The notes under the pieces were generated by a model. The model did not search any database. It had not been told where the DNA came from and worked only from the letters and a program-made list of their open reading frames with translations. DNA of 40,324 nucleotides from positions 1 to 40,324 of the forward strand of contig JAFIET010000032.1 of the NCBI GenBank assembly GCA_020832405.1. Reading direction: 5' to 3'. The position numbers and the translations under genes are program-made. Of the stretch, positions 7,399-16,060 are shown in pieces. The DNA comes from Balneolales bacterium. Lineage in GTDB: Bacteria; Bacteroidota; Rhodothermia; Balneolales; Cyclonatronaceae. Positions within the stretch are counted from its first letter, which is position 1, and each line of letters opens with the position of its first letter.

Positions 7399-9468
7399 CT
7401 AAAACCTGAAACGGGCAATGATTTCAACATTAGGATAGGTCGTTCGCCTTGCGCGGCTTTCAGCTGCCCTGAAGGCCTCCCTGAACTCTTCCGGATACTC
7501 CGTGTAAAGCCGCTGCCGAACCGATTGCAGCTGATACCAACCGTTCACATAAAGCTCGTTCCTGGCATAGAGCGGCAGCTTCATCTCCACTACCGGACCC
7601 CATTGTATTGTAGTCTGCCGGCCGGGTGCTGTGCGGCTTCTGTTTACCGGTGCTGCATCATCAGGCCCAAAAGTTTCTGCATTAACGGTTGCCCGCGGCA
7701 GGTAATCGAATTTCACGAAATAGCGGAGTCCCACGGATGTGCGAAGCGCGCCTGACTGATGCGTGAGTACGGCGCGGCTGTCCCAGGTGATGAGGGTATC
7801 GGTGGGAATTTCCCGGAACTCGCTCCAAAGCAGGCGGCCGATACGAAGCTCTGAGCGGCTTACGGAAAGCGAGGCTTCCCACTCCCGGTCGAGGCGCACC
7901 TCTGCTTCGCTCTGTACCCTGAACTCCCGCGATGCCTGATCGTTGTTGGGTCTTCCGGGCAGCTGAAAATCATCGACCGTATAATTGGCTCGAACCAGAA
8001 ACTGATGCCGGGTGCGCAGCCAGGGGGCTGGCGCCCATTCAACAGCAGGTGCAAACCTAAGAGACCGCCGCCAGTTGTTTTCGATACTGCGTTCCGAAAA
8101 CAGATAAACTGTGTGTGTGGCCTCACCGGCCAAAAGCATGCTCAGGCTGAACTGATCCGAAAACCGGTGCCGGTTGGAGAGCAGCAGCTGCCAGAAAAGC
8201 TCATCGCGGTCATCGCGGTTAATTTCGGGCGTATCGTAGTTGAAGATGCTTACCCGGCCGCTGAGCTGCGTGGTGTTAGCACGGCCTGCCTGCAAAAAGG
8301 CCGTACCAAACAGCTCGAAGCGCTGCTGTTCAAAGTTTGAATTTATGAGGATGTCCGTGCGCTGCCGCTCCGTTTCAACGCTTGCAAGGCTCTCCCCCCT
8401 GCTAAGCAGCCTCGCCTGTCGGCTGCCGATGCTGTACAAAAATCCGGCCCGTACATCGGCCGGGCCTTCATTATACCGGCCTTCAAACCGGATGGTGTAC
8501 AGCTGCCGGTTTATTTGGGTATCGAAGAGTTCCTCCTCAATGCCATCCACAAGCGCCTGATTGCGTACCGTGCGCACATTCAGAAGGGTGCTGAAATCTA
8601 CTCTTGCCTGAATGAGCTCCGATATCGGAAAAAAAGCAGTCGCCACTACATCGGTGGTGTCGTTGCGAACCGACTCGATGAAATCGGTCTGCTCCCGGTT
8701 AAAGAAACTGCTCGCCTGATAACTGTCCCGGATGTTCCGGGCCAGACCGACTTCGGCTTCGAGGCGGAAGTTTTCGATATCAAGAAGCGAACTTGTGCCC
8801 AGCCGCCAGTTTTGGAAGGTTCTCGGACTGATGTCGGCGTAGTCGGCATGCAGCCGGGCCTGTAGCAGGAAATCTCCCGCTTCAAAGGGTGCGCTTGAGG
8901 CCCGCAGCCCCAGCAACAGACCCTCATCGCGGATGCCGCTGCGTTCATCCTGCATGAAGCCGGCGAGCCCGGCAATTTCGTAACCCTCAAGCGGCATCCA
9001 GGCCGCACCGGCCATGGCCCAGTCCTGCCGGAGGTTGGTACTTGTGATGCGCACCGAGCGCGACTCAAGCAGCAATGCCCCCTGCTCATGAACCCGGAAG
9101 GCGCCGTTGAGGCGGGCAATATTTTCATCCTGAATATTCTGAGGCTCGCCTCTAAGCAGGTAAAAACGCGAATTAAAAACGTTGCCCAGCTCAAACGAAA
9201 AGGATTCGGTGGTTTGCTCAAAAGCCCCGCTATAGGTCCAGAAAAAAGAATCCAGCTGCCGGCGGAAACGGGCTTCGCCGCTCAGCCCAAGCCCCGGCCC
9301 TGAAGCGCTGCCCGGCACAAAACCCGGCTGAGGCGACTGCGCGAGAACAGCCCCGGCATCCTTCATCCCCAATGATAAAACCAGCCACAACACAGCCGTC
9401 AGCCAAAAAGGCCGGCAGCGGTGAAGCAGCGGATTACACTCAGATTTTGATGTAAGGGGGATGGGCAT
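7399..9468 (-). CDS. Outer-membrane beta-barrel protein, family not recognised
   Basis: The ATG at 9468 gives 689 residues and places a clean signal peptide at the N-terminus (hydrophobic FWLTAVLWLVLSLGM, then a small-residue cut region AGAVLAQ). The frame extends upstream to 9591, but those residues are not signal-like. The mature chain is a succession of amphipathic strands with alternating aromatic and polar residues and many Arg/Asp/Glu turn residues. It ends in EIIARFRF, with the terminal Phe that marks substrates of the BAM outer-membrane assembly machine. No plug, TonB box, OmpA or peptidase domain is visible. It stands alone, divergent from the RNA methyltransferase. A CAAAACTA at 9561-9568 (TAGTTTTG on the minus strand) could be its -7 box, but no matching -33 box was found. 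The role might be as a porin-like or surface structural protein; the specific function is unknown. Confidence 0.75.
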   Translation of the reverse strand: MPIPLTSKSECNPLLHRCRPFWLTAVLWLVLSLGMKDAGAVLAQSPQPGFVPGSASGPGLGLSGEARFRRQLDSFFWTYSGAFEQTTESFSFELGNVFNSRFYLLRGEPQNIQDENIARLNGAFRVHEQGALLLESRSVRITSTNLRQDWAMAGAAWMPLEGYEIAGLAGFMQDERSGIRDEGLLLGLRASSAPFEAGDFLLQARLHADYADISPRTFQNWRLGTSSLLDIENFRLEAEVGLARNIRDSYQASSFFNREQTDFIESVRNDTTDVVATAFFPISELIQARVDFSTLLNVRTVRNQALVDGIEEELFDTQINRQLYTIRFEGRYNEGPADVRAGFLYSIGSRQARLLSRGESLASVETERQRTDILINSNFEQQRFELFGTAFLQAGRANTTQLSGRVSIFNYDTPEINRDDRDELFWQLLLSNRHRFSDQFSLSMLLAGEATHTVYLFSERSIENNWRRSLRFAPAVEWAPAPWLRTRHQFLVRANYTVDDFQLPGRPNNDQASREFRVQSEAEVRLDREWEASLSVSRSELRIGRLLWSEFREIPTDTLITWDSRAVLTHQSGALRTSVGLRYFVKFDYLPRATVNAETFGPDDAAPVNRSRTAPGRQTTIQWGPVVEMKLPLYARNELYVNGWYQLQSVRQRLYTEYPEEFREAFRAAESRARRTTYPNVEIIARFRF

Positions 9469-9628
9469 CTTGCTGATAATTAGTGACGCCAAGTTAACCC
9501 AAAGGCCGGCGCATGGCAAATCAGCCGGACTATTAAACTCAGATGCATCCTTCATAAAAACAAAACTACACACGGCCCGACTCAGATTCATTTTGGATTT
9601 ATGCCGCCGAACTGACTATCATCCGCCC

Positions 9629-10465
9629 ATGACCGATACCAAAGCAAGCACGGGGTCGCTGCCGCTCAGCAAGGCGCTCCTCAAAAAATACAGAAGCCTT
9701 CACCAGAAGAAGTTCAGAAGTAAGTACCGCCTGTTTATAGCAGAGGGCGACCGAACCGTGCGTCAGTTTCTGCACCGGACGCAGCCGGGCATCGAATCGC
9801 TGCTGATTTCACCTGAGTACGAAGCCGAACCGCAGCTGCTGAAGCTTTGCGGGATGAAAGGCATTTCCGTTTTTTCCTGCACCGCGGGTGAATTTGCCGA
9901 ACTCAGTGACACCAAACAACCGCAGGGCATACTTGCCGTGTGCAAACAAGCTGATTTCGGCGAATTTGATGAAAAGCAGCTTCAGGGCGGAAGTGTTTAC
10001 CTGGCCCTCGATGACCTGCGCGACCCCGGAAATCTCGGCACTATTTACCGCACGGCAGCCTGGTTTGGCATCAGCGGCCTGCTTTTGGGCAAGGGCTGTG
10101 CCGACCTGTACAATCCGAAGGTAACGCGCAGCACGGCCGGGGCAACCGGAAGCCTGCCCGCCTGGGAAACAGACTTGTCGGCGATGCTTGAAAAACTCAG
10201 CACAAACGGCTGTCAAATTCTCCTCCTCGACCTCAGCAAAGATGCCCGGACCCTTCAGGAAGTGGCAGCCGAACAGGCTCTCCAAAAAAAAGAAAGCCGG
10301 CCACCACTTGTACTGGTGACCGGCAATGAAGCGCACGGAATAAGCCCGGAACTGAGGGGCAGGTATCCGGCAGTTTATATTCCTGGCATGGACGGAGATG
10401 TCGAAAGCCTCAATGCCGCTACGAGCACAGCCATCGCACTGTACGCACTCAGCAGAATGCGTTAG
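9629..10465 (+). CDS. TrmH/SpoU-family RNA 2'-O-ribose methyltransferase
   Basis: The 278-residue product from ATG 9629 has an N-terminal SpoU substrate-binding domain (about 20-105, with KYRLFIAEGDRTV). The SPOUT catalytic domain shows motif 1 DPGNLGTIYRTA (132-143), motif 2 VTGNEAHGIS (230-239) and motif 3 SLNAATSTAIALY (260-272). These motifs form the knotted SAM site and the catalytic Arg/Asn/Glu set of the family, which methylates a ribose 2'-OH in 23S rRNA or tRNA. The exact target (RlmB-, TsnR- or MRM3-like) cannot be assigned. The frame is open back to 9461, but the ATG at 9629 begins just before the conserved region and leaves room for a divergent promoter shared with the outer-membrane protein. 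Confidence 0.9.
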   Translation: MTDTKASTGSLPLSKALLKKYRSLHQKKFRSKYRLFIAEGDRTVRQFLHRTQPGIESLLISPEYEAEPQLLKLCGMKGISVFSCTAGEFAELSDTKQPQGILAVCKQADFGEFDEKQLQGGSVYLALDDLRDPGNLGTIYRTAAWFGISGLLLGKGCADLYNPKVTRSTAGATGSLPAWETDLSAMLEKLSTNGCQILLLDLSKDARTLQEVAAEQALQKKESRPPLVLVTGNEAHGISPELRGRYPAVYIPGMDGDVESLNAATSTAIALYALSRMR

Positions 10466-10516
10466 TTACGGGGGGATGGCGACCTGAGTCGGATCAGAAC
10501 TCCGGGCCGGGCAAAC

Positions 10517-11740
10517 TCAAATCCACGGGGACTGAGCCGAGGCGCGGGCAATCTTGGCTGCGTCGATAGCAATCACGAGCTCTTCGTTGGTCGGCACTAC
10601 ATAGATGGCGACTTTCGAGTCGTCGGTGCTGATGCGGGTAAGCTCACCCGGCTTCACGGCTTCGTTGCGGTCTTCATCAAGCTTCACCCCGAGAAAATCC
10701 ATGCCTTCGACCGCTTTCTTGCGAATCAGGGCTGAGTTTTCACCAATACCGGCGGTAAACAGAATGGCATCGCATCCGTTCATCGAAGCCATGTAGGAGC
10801 CGATGTACTGCTTTATTTTATAGCAAAAAACATCAATCGCCTGCTGACAGCGGCGGTCTCCTTTTTGGGCTTCATCAACGAGATCCCGCATGTCGGCAGC
10901 ATAGCCGCTGAGCCCGAGCAGGCCGCTGTGCCGGTTCAGCAGCGCATGAACACTGCTGAGCGGCAGCTCTTCCTTCTCTACCAGATAAAACAGAATACTC
11001 GGGTCGAGGTCGCCGCTGCGGGTGCCCATCACCAAACCTGAGAGCGGCGTAAAGCCCATGGAGGTATCAACCGATTTTCCGCCATCGATGGCGCAAATGG
11101 AAGCGCCGTTGCCGAGATGGCAGCTGATCACCTTGGTTTCTTTCACATCTTTGAGGATCAGCTTGTAATACTGACGGCTCACGAAATAATGTGAGGTGCC
11201 GTGGAATCCGTATTTCCGGATTTTATAGCGGCGGTAAAGCCGGTTGGGGATGCCGTACAGGTAGGCATGTGCCGGAAGCGAGTGATGAAATGCCGTATCA
11301 AAAACGGCCACATGCGGAATATCGGGCAGGGCTTCTTTTGCTGCCTGAATACCTTTCAGGTTTGGCGGATTGTGGAGCGGTGCAAGGTCGAAAGCCTGCT
11401 CGATGGCTTCCATCACATCCTCATCAATCAGAACCGAATCCTTAAACATATCGCTGCCATGCACAACCCGGTGCCCTACGGCCTTGATGTCGGAAGCCGC
11501 CTCAATAATTTTATTCTCGGGGCTAAGCAGGTAATCCAGAATTTCCTTCAGAGCTTCGGTATGGTTCTGGATGATTTTGGTTTCCCTTGTCTTTTTGCCG
11601 TCAGCCGGTTCATGCTTCACAATAGCCGTAACCGCACCAATGCGCTCTACGAGTCCGCGGCAAACGCCTTCTCTTGTTTCTGTGTGGATGAGGTCGTATT
11701 TCACGGAAGAACTTCCGCAGTTAATTACCAAAACAAGCAT
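10517..11740 (-). CDS. ackA: Acetate kinase
   Basis: A 407-residue product, the usual family length. It converts acetyl phosphate and ADP to acetate and ATP. Visible family motifs are the N-terminal NCGSSSVKYDL (residues 7-17), VGHRVVHGS, FDTAFH, YGFHGTSH, HLGNGASICAI and FTAGIGENS, which together build the ASKHA-fold nucleotide and acetate sites. The gene stands between the RNA methyltransferase (convergent, 51 bp apart) and dnaK, whose terminator lies in the 192-bp gap upstream. The usual partner phosphotransacetylase gene (pta) is not adjacent. Confidence 0.97.
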   Translation of the reverse strand: MLVLVINCGSSSVKYDLIHTETREGVCRGLVERIGAVTAIVKHEPADGKKTRETKIIQNHTEALKEILDYLLSPENKIIEAASDIKAVGHRVVHGSDMFKDSVLIDEDVMEAIEQAFDLAPLHNPPNLKGIQAAKEALPDIPHVAVFDTAFHHSLPAHAYLYGIPNRLYRRYKIRKYGFHGTSHYFVSRQYYKLILKDVKETKVISCHLGNGASICAIDGGKSVDTSMGFTPLSGLVMGTRSGDLDPSILFYLVEKEELPLSSVHALLNRHSGLLGLSGYAADMRDLVDEAQKGDRRCQQAIDVFCYKIKQYIGSYMASMNGCDAILFTAGIGENSALIRKKAVEGMDFLGVKLDEDRNEAVKPGELTRISTDDSKVAIYVVPTNEELVIAIDAAKIARASAQSPWI

Positions 11741-11861
11741 AATATTTATTTATTGGGAGGGTGAGGCATGTCTTTATTCTGAGTAACTGCCTGCACCCTG
11801 TATTCTGTTAAAAAAACTCATAGCTGCTGCCTAAATATACGACCCCTTCGGGCCGAAAAGC

Positions 11862-11895
11862 GAAAAGCCTTCCCTCCGAAGAGAAAAGGCTTTTC
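11862..11895 (-). terminator. Terminator after dnaK
   Basis: A 10-bp perfect stem (GAAAAGCCTT 11862-11871, AAGGCTTTTC 11886-11895), starting 37 bp past the dnaK stop codon. On the minus strand the T-rich arm is followed by GCTTTTCGG. Confidence 0.75.
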
Positions 11896-11932
11896 TGCAA
11901 TAATTCAGAAGATTTAGCGGGACAGGCCGGCT

Positions 11933-13855
11933 TTAATCTTTCTTCTTTTCTTCGTCGTCAACGACTTCGTAGTCGGCATCAACGGCTCCGTCGTCGGAGG
12001 CCTGCTGCTGCCCGGCATCAGCGCCCATATCGGCACCTGCGCCCGGCTGTGCGCCGGCTGCGGCCTGCATCTCCTGCGTTGCGTCGGCCCAGGCTTTGTT
12101 GAGGGCTTCCACTTTCGCATCGATGGCGTCCACGTTTTCTGATTTGTGGGCTTCTTTCAGCTCAGTGAGGGCATCGTTGATTTTCGCCTTGGTGCCTTCT
12201 GAGAGCTTGTCGCCAAATTCACCCAGCTGCTTCTCGGTAGAAAAGATGAGGGAATCAGCCTGATTCAGCTTGTCGATACGCTCGCGGATTTTCTTATCCT
12301 CGTCGGCATGTTCCTGAGCGGCCTGACGCATCTTCTCGATTTCAGCATCAGAGAGTCCGGAGCTGGATTCAATGCGGATTTTCTGCTCTTTGCCGGTCGC
12401 CTTGTCTTTGGCGCTCACGTTAAGCACGCCGTTGGCGTCGATATCGAAAGTTACTTCGATTTGAGGCATGCCGCGCGGTGCCGGCGGAATACCGTCGAGG
12501 TGAAACTTGCCGAGCGTGCGGTTATCGACTGCGCGGGTACGCTCACCCTGCAAAATGTGGATTTCAACCGAGGTCTGACTATCAGCGGCGGTTGAGAACA
12601 CTTCTTTCTTGCTTGTGGGGATGGTGGTGTTGGCATCGATCAGCTTGGTCATCACGCCGCCGAGGGTCTCGATTCCGAGCGACAGCGGGGTAACGTCGAG
12701 CAGTACCACATCCTTCACATCACCGGTGAGTACACCGCCCTGAATCGCAGCGCCAACGGCAACCACTTCATCAGGGTTAACGCCCTTGCTTGGCTCCTTG
12801 CCGAAGAACTCCTTCACTGATTCCTGAATTTTCGGAATTCGGGTTGAGCCGCCCACCAGGATAACCTGATCGATCTGGCTCTTGGAGATTTTCGCGTCGC
12901 GGATGGCTTTTTCGCAGGGCTCGAGGGTGCGCTTCACCAGATCATCAACAAGCTGCTCAAACTTGGAGCGGGAGAGGTCGATGTTAAGGTGTTTCGGGCC
13001 GCTTTGGTCAGCGGTGATGAACGGCAGATTGATGTTGGTTTTGGATGAGCTGGAAAGCTCGATTTTGGCTTTCTCCGCTGCATCTTTGAGACGCTGCATC
13101 GCCATGGCATCGTTGCTGAGGTCGATGCCGTCGCTGTTCTTGAATTCCTGAACCAGGAACTTGATGATGCGTGAGTCGAAGTCGTCGCCACCGAGGTGCG
13201 TATCACCGCTGGTTGATTTCACTTCGAAAACGCCGTCGCCGAGCTCAAGGATGGAGATATCGAAAGTACCGCCGCCAAGGTCATACACCGCGATGGTCTG
13301 GTTTTTGTCTTTTTTATCAAGACCGTAGGCAAGGGCCGCAGCCGTTGGCTCGTTGATGATGCGCTTTACTTCAAGTCCGGCGATTGCACCGGCTTCCTGT
13401 GTGGCTTTACGCTGCGCATCGTTAAAGTAAGCCGGAACCGTGATTACAGCTTCGGTAACTTTCTCGCCCAGGTATTCTTCAGCGGTCTGCTTCATTTTCT
13501 GAAGCACCATCGCGGAAATTTCCTGCGGGGCGTATTTGCGGTCGTCGATATTTACACGGGCAGTGCCGTCGTCGCCGCGCACTACATCGTAAGGGCTGTC
13601 GGCGATTTCGTTGCTTACTTCATCATACTTACGCCCCATGAAGCGCTTGATGGAAGCGATCGTTTTGGTCGGGTTTGTGATGGCCTGACGCTTAGCCGGG
13701 GCACCTACAAGGCGCTCACCGTCTTTGGTGAAAGCCACAACCGACGGGGTTGTTCTTCCTCCCTCTGCATTGGGGATTACGACGGGGTCGTTCCCTTCCA
13801 TAACCGATACGCACGAGTTAGTGGTACCGAGGTCAATTCCTATAATTTTTCCCAT
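11933..13855 (-). CDS. dnaK: Molecular chaperone DnaK (Hsp70)
   Basis: A 640-residue product, typical of DnaK. The ATPase domain has the phosphate-1 motif [11 protein letters not shown] (4-14), the phosphate-2 motif [12 protein letters not shown] and the adenosine motif [13 protein letters not shown]. The substrate-binding domain begins after [17 protein letters not shown] and is followed by the helical lid. A low-complexity Ala/Gly/Gln tail ends in the conserved acidic EEVD-like [13 protein letters not shown]. It refolds client proteins with DnaJ and GrpE, neither of which is in the window. It lies 31 bp downstream of the hsp20 gene on the same strand with no terminator between, so the two are probably co-transcribed from the promoter at 14358-14385. 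Confidence 0.98.
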   Translation of the reverse strand: MGKIIGIDLGTTNSCVSVMEGNDPVVIPNAEGGRTTPSVVAFTKDGERLVGAPAKRQAITNPTKTIASIKRFMGRKYDEVSNEIADSPYDVVRGDDGTARVNIDDRKYAPQEISAMVLQKMKQTAEEYLGEKVTEAVITVPAYFNDAQRKATQEAGAIAGLEVKRIINEPTAAALAYGLDKKDKNQTIAVYDLGGGTFDISILELGDGVFEVKSTSGDTHLGGDDFDSRIIKFLVQEFKNSDGIDLSNDAMAMQRLKDAAEKAKIELSSSSKTNINLPFITADQSGPKHLNIDLSRSKFEQLVDDLVKRTLEPCEKAIRDAKISKSQIDQVILVGGSTRIPKIQESVKEFFGKEPSKGVNPDEVVAVGAAIQGGVLTGDVKDVVLLDVTPLSLGIETLGGVMTKLIDANTTIPTSKKEVFSTAADSQTSVEIHILQGERTRAVDNRTLGKFHLDGIPPAPRGMPQIEVTFDIDANGVLNVSAKDKATGKEQKIRIESSSGLSDAEIEKMRQAAQEHADEDKKIRERIDKLNQADSLIFSTEKQLGEFGDKLSEGTKAKINDALTELKEAHKSENVDAIDAKVEALNKAWADATQEMQAAAGAQPGAGADMGADAGQQQASDDGAVDADYEVVDDEEKKKD

Positions 13856-13886
13856 GATGTTTAATTCGTGAGTTTAGGTGGTTTGT

Positions 13887-14318
13887 TTATTCAATGATAA
13901 TCGTATCGGATTCAGGTGTTTCAGCTTCGAGCGGCACCGTAACCGTGAGCACGCCGTTTCTAAAAGCGGCTTTAATGCCTGAGGGCTTTGCATTGCCGGG
14001 CATTGAAAAGGAACGGGTGAAAGATCCGGTACTGCGTTCCTGCCTGAGCACTTCCTGATTGGTGCTATAGGAAATCTGTCGCGAACCGGATATGGTGAGC
14101 GCATTGCCCGCAAGTGAAACTTTCACATCTTCCTTCTCCATGCCGGGCAGATCCACATATAAAGTGAGCGTATTGGGGTCCGCTACGGCATCAAGCCGTG
14201 GTTTGAAGCCACGATCCTGAGCAGCAGAAGTTAGCCCGATGCTGCCGGCAAAATCATGAACGTCTTTGCCAAGCTCATGAAGCCGCTTTTCCAGCTCTTT
14301 AAAGTTAAACTGAGACAC
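13887..14318 (-). CDS. Small heat-shock protein (Hsp20/alpha-crystallin family)
   Basis: A 143-residue product from a GTG start at 14318, chosen because a GAGG ribosome-binding site sits 7 nt upstream. After a variable N-terminus, the alpha-crystallin domain covers about 45-132, with YVDLPGMEKEDVKVSL and the signature A-x-x-x-NGVLTVTVP near the end. The C-terminus has TIIIE, which can supply the I-x-I anchor used for oligomer assembly. Such proteins hold unfolded clients for DnaK, and here the two genes are adjacent with a shared upstream promoter. Neither grpE nor dnaJ follows. Confidence 0.93.
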   Translation of the reverse strand: MSQFNFKELEKRLHELGKDVHDFAGSIGLTSAAQDRGFKPRLDAVADPNTLTLYVDLPGMEKEDVKVSLAGNALTISGSRQISYSTNQEVLRQERSTGSFTRSFSMPGNAKPSGIKAAFRNGVLTVTVPLEAETPESDTIIIE

Positions 14319-14357
14319 TTTGCATCCTCATTTAGGTTGAAGTTTGTGCTCATTCAA

Positions 14358-14385
14358 CAAACATAGTGCCAAAAAACAGGCTCAA
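14358..14385 (-). promoter_or_regulatory. Bacteroidota-type promoter of hsp20-dnaK
   Basis: On the minus strand a TTG (-33) at 14385-14383 is followed by 17 bp and then TATGTTTG (-7) at 14365-14358. This is an exact fit to the TTG-N17-23-TAnnTTTG consensus of the phylum's primary sigma factor. The predicted start of transcription lies about 40 bp before the GTG start of hsp20. No CIRCE (HrcA) element is seen. Confidence 0.7.
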
Positions 14386-14426
14386 CGGGCGGGCTGTCGT
14401 ATTGTCAAATGTTTTTTTGAGCCTGT
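14376..14426 (-). repeat. 10-bp inverted repeat overlapping the hsp20 promoter -33 box
   Basis: ACAGGCTCAA (14376-14385) and TTGAGCCTGT (14417-14426) are perfect inverted copies 31 bp apart. The copy nearer the gene contains the TTG of the -33 element. It could be an operator bound by a repressor or looped dimer, or, since a T6 tract follows on the minus strand, a second terminator for aroA. Confidence 0.5.
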
Positions 14427-14533
14427 CACTTTTGCCTCCAAATCAAAACGAAGGTGACAATGCTGCGGCCAGATCGCAGAGGCTGGGTAAATTAGCCTGC
14501 CGTTTCTGCCATTTATCCGCAAATACTGCCCGT

Positions 14534-14566
14534 AAAAAAAGCCCCGGCAAGCTGCACAGGGCTTTT
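14534..14566 (-). terminator. Terminator after aroA
   Basis: An 8-bp stem (AAAAGCCC 14537-14544, GGGCTTTT 14559-14566) gives a run of seven T on the minus strand, 25 bp past the aroA stop codon. Confidence 0.8.
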
Positions 14567-14590
14567 CCCAAGGGTGTCGGGATACCGGTG

Positions 14591-15898
14591 TCAGTCGGCA
14601 AGCAGGCTCAGGTCGCGGTAAAAGTGAGGGTAAGAAATGGCTGTACAGTCAGCTCCGGTGATTACGGAAGGGCCGCTGCCTTTCAGAGCAAGTATGGATG
14701 ATGCCATTGCGATACGATGATCGTGAAACGATGCGTGCTCGGCCGGTTCACATGGTCCGGCTCCGCCCCCGATCACCTCAAAGCCGTCTTTGTACTCAAC
14801 AACTTTAATACCTGCTTTGCGAAGCATTTCTGCGACGGCAGCTATGCGGTCGCATTCCTTAGCCCGGAGTTCAGAAGCATTGCGCACCTCCGATTTCCCC
14901 CTGGCAAAACCCATCGCTACAGCGAGCACGGGAATTTCGTCGATTGCATTCGGAATTTCAGTTTCCAGCAAACTTACCGGCCGCAGCTGTGCACTTTTTA
15001 TAGTGATGTCTGCTACCGGCTCACCCACAGCTTGCGAGGCCTGCATATTTGGAGGAAGCGTTACGCGAATATCGGCACCCATTCGTTGTAATATGCTGAT
15101 TACGGCACTTCTGGAAGGATTTACACCTACGCCGCGCAGCACAATTTCAGAGCCGGGAATAACGGATGCTGCTACCATCCAAAAGGCAGCTGCCGAGATA
15201 TCGTTGGGAACGGTAAGGTGCTGAGGCCGAACTTCAAATTCCCGCGATGATTTTAACACACGGGTACCATCAGCATTGAAATCCATCTCAAGGCCGAGCA
15301 TGCGTTCGGTATGGTCCCGACTTGGAAGTTTTTCCGTAACGCGGGTCTCGCCGTCGGCAAACAGCCCGGCAAGCAGCACACAGGATTTCACCTGAGCGCT
15401 GGGCATCGGCAGCGGATAATCGATAGCATGCAGGCCTTTGTGCGGGCGGAAAAGAATGGGCGCGCGGTTGCCTTCAGCGGTTTCAATTTCGGCCCCCATG
15501 AGCCCCAAAGGCTCTGTGATCCGCTTCATGGGTCGTGAGGAGAGCGACGCATCGCCAGTGAGCGTTACCGGCAGGCCTGCGCCGGCAACCATCCCGCTAA
15601 GCAGCCGCATGGTTGTGCCGGAATTACCGCAGTCGATTTCAGATTTTATCGGGGAGAAGGTCTTACGGCCTTTGGCACGGATCACAATGGTGTTTCCGTC
15701 TGTTTCGACCGGCACCCCAAGATCGCGCAGGCACTGAAGCGTACTTTGCGGGTCGGCAGCTTCGGAAAAATTGCGGATAACGGATTCCCCCCTGGCAAGG
15801 GTAGCAAACAAAGCGGCCCGGTGTGCGATAGATTTATCCGCGGGAAGGTCCGTTATTTCGCCCCTCAGGCATTTTGCCGGTTCTACAGTTTTGTTCAT
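14591..15898 (-). CDS. aroA: 3-phosphoshikimate 1-carboxyvinyltransferase (EPSP synthase)
   Basis: A 435-residue product, normal for AroA. It joins shikimate-3-phosphate and phosphoenolpyruvate to give EPSP in the sixth step of aromatic amino-acid synthesis. Visible motifs: DKSIAHRA (21-28), GNSGTTMRLLSG (91-102, PEP binding), SLSSRPMKR (118-126), the central LPSRDHTERML, and the C-terminal RAKECDRIAA and HDHRIAM. No other shikimate genes are nearby. A terminator follows and another candidate lies upstream, so it looks monocistronic. Confidence 0.97.
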   Translation of the reverse strand: MNKTVEPAKCLRGEITDLPADKSIAHRAALFATLARGESVIRNFSEAADPQSTLQCLRDLGVPVETDGNTIVIRAKGRKTFSPIKSEIDCGNSGTTMRLLSGMVAGAGLPVTLTGDASLSSRPMKRITEPLGLMGAEIETAEGNRAPILFRPHKGLHAIDYPLPMPSAQVKSCVLLAGLFADGETRVTEKLPSRDHTERMLGLEMDFNADGTRVLKSSREFEVRPQHLTVPNDISAAAFWMVAASVIPGSEIVLRGVGVNPSRSAVISILQRMGADIRVTLPPNMQASQAVGEPVADITIKSAQLRPVSLLETEIPNAIDEIPVLAVAMGFARGKSEVRNASELRAKECDRIAAVAEMLRKAGIKVVEYKDGFEVIGGGAGPCEPAEHASFHDHRIAMASSILALKGSGPSVITGADCTAISYPHFYRDLSLLAD

Positions 15899-15984
15899 GG
15901 GTATTGAGTTTACATTTTCAAAATCGCTGAGCGTCAGTTTCTGTATGAGAACATCAAGCTATGATTTGCTTGTTTCAGCTGCAT

Positions 15985-16018
15985 AAAAAACAAGGGGCAG
16001 AGCGTGTATTGCCGCCCG
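15985..16018 (-). terminator. Probable terminator after the SAM methyltransferase
   Basis: On the minus strand an imperfect GGGCGGCA / TGCCCC stem with a 10-nt loop is followed by TTGTTTTTT. It lies about 43 bp past the methyltransferase stop codon and ahead of aroA. Confidence 0.5.
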
Positions 16019-16060
16019 TCTGAATTTAAGCCGCTTAACCATCATACCAAAATACCCGTC

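Noticed and set aside
7375-7755. 126-codon plus-strand frame
   Set aside because: Lies over the 3' end of the outer-membrane barrel gene, whose C-terminus is typical; shadow frame.
13856-14590. Search for a CIRCE element or grpE/dnaJ near dnaK
   Set aside because: No TTAGCACTC-N9-GAGTGCTAA palindrome and no further chaperone gene seen.
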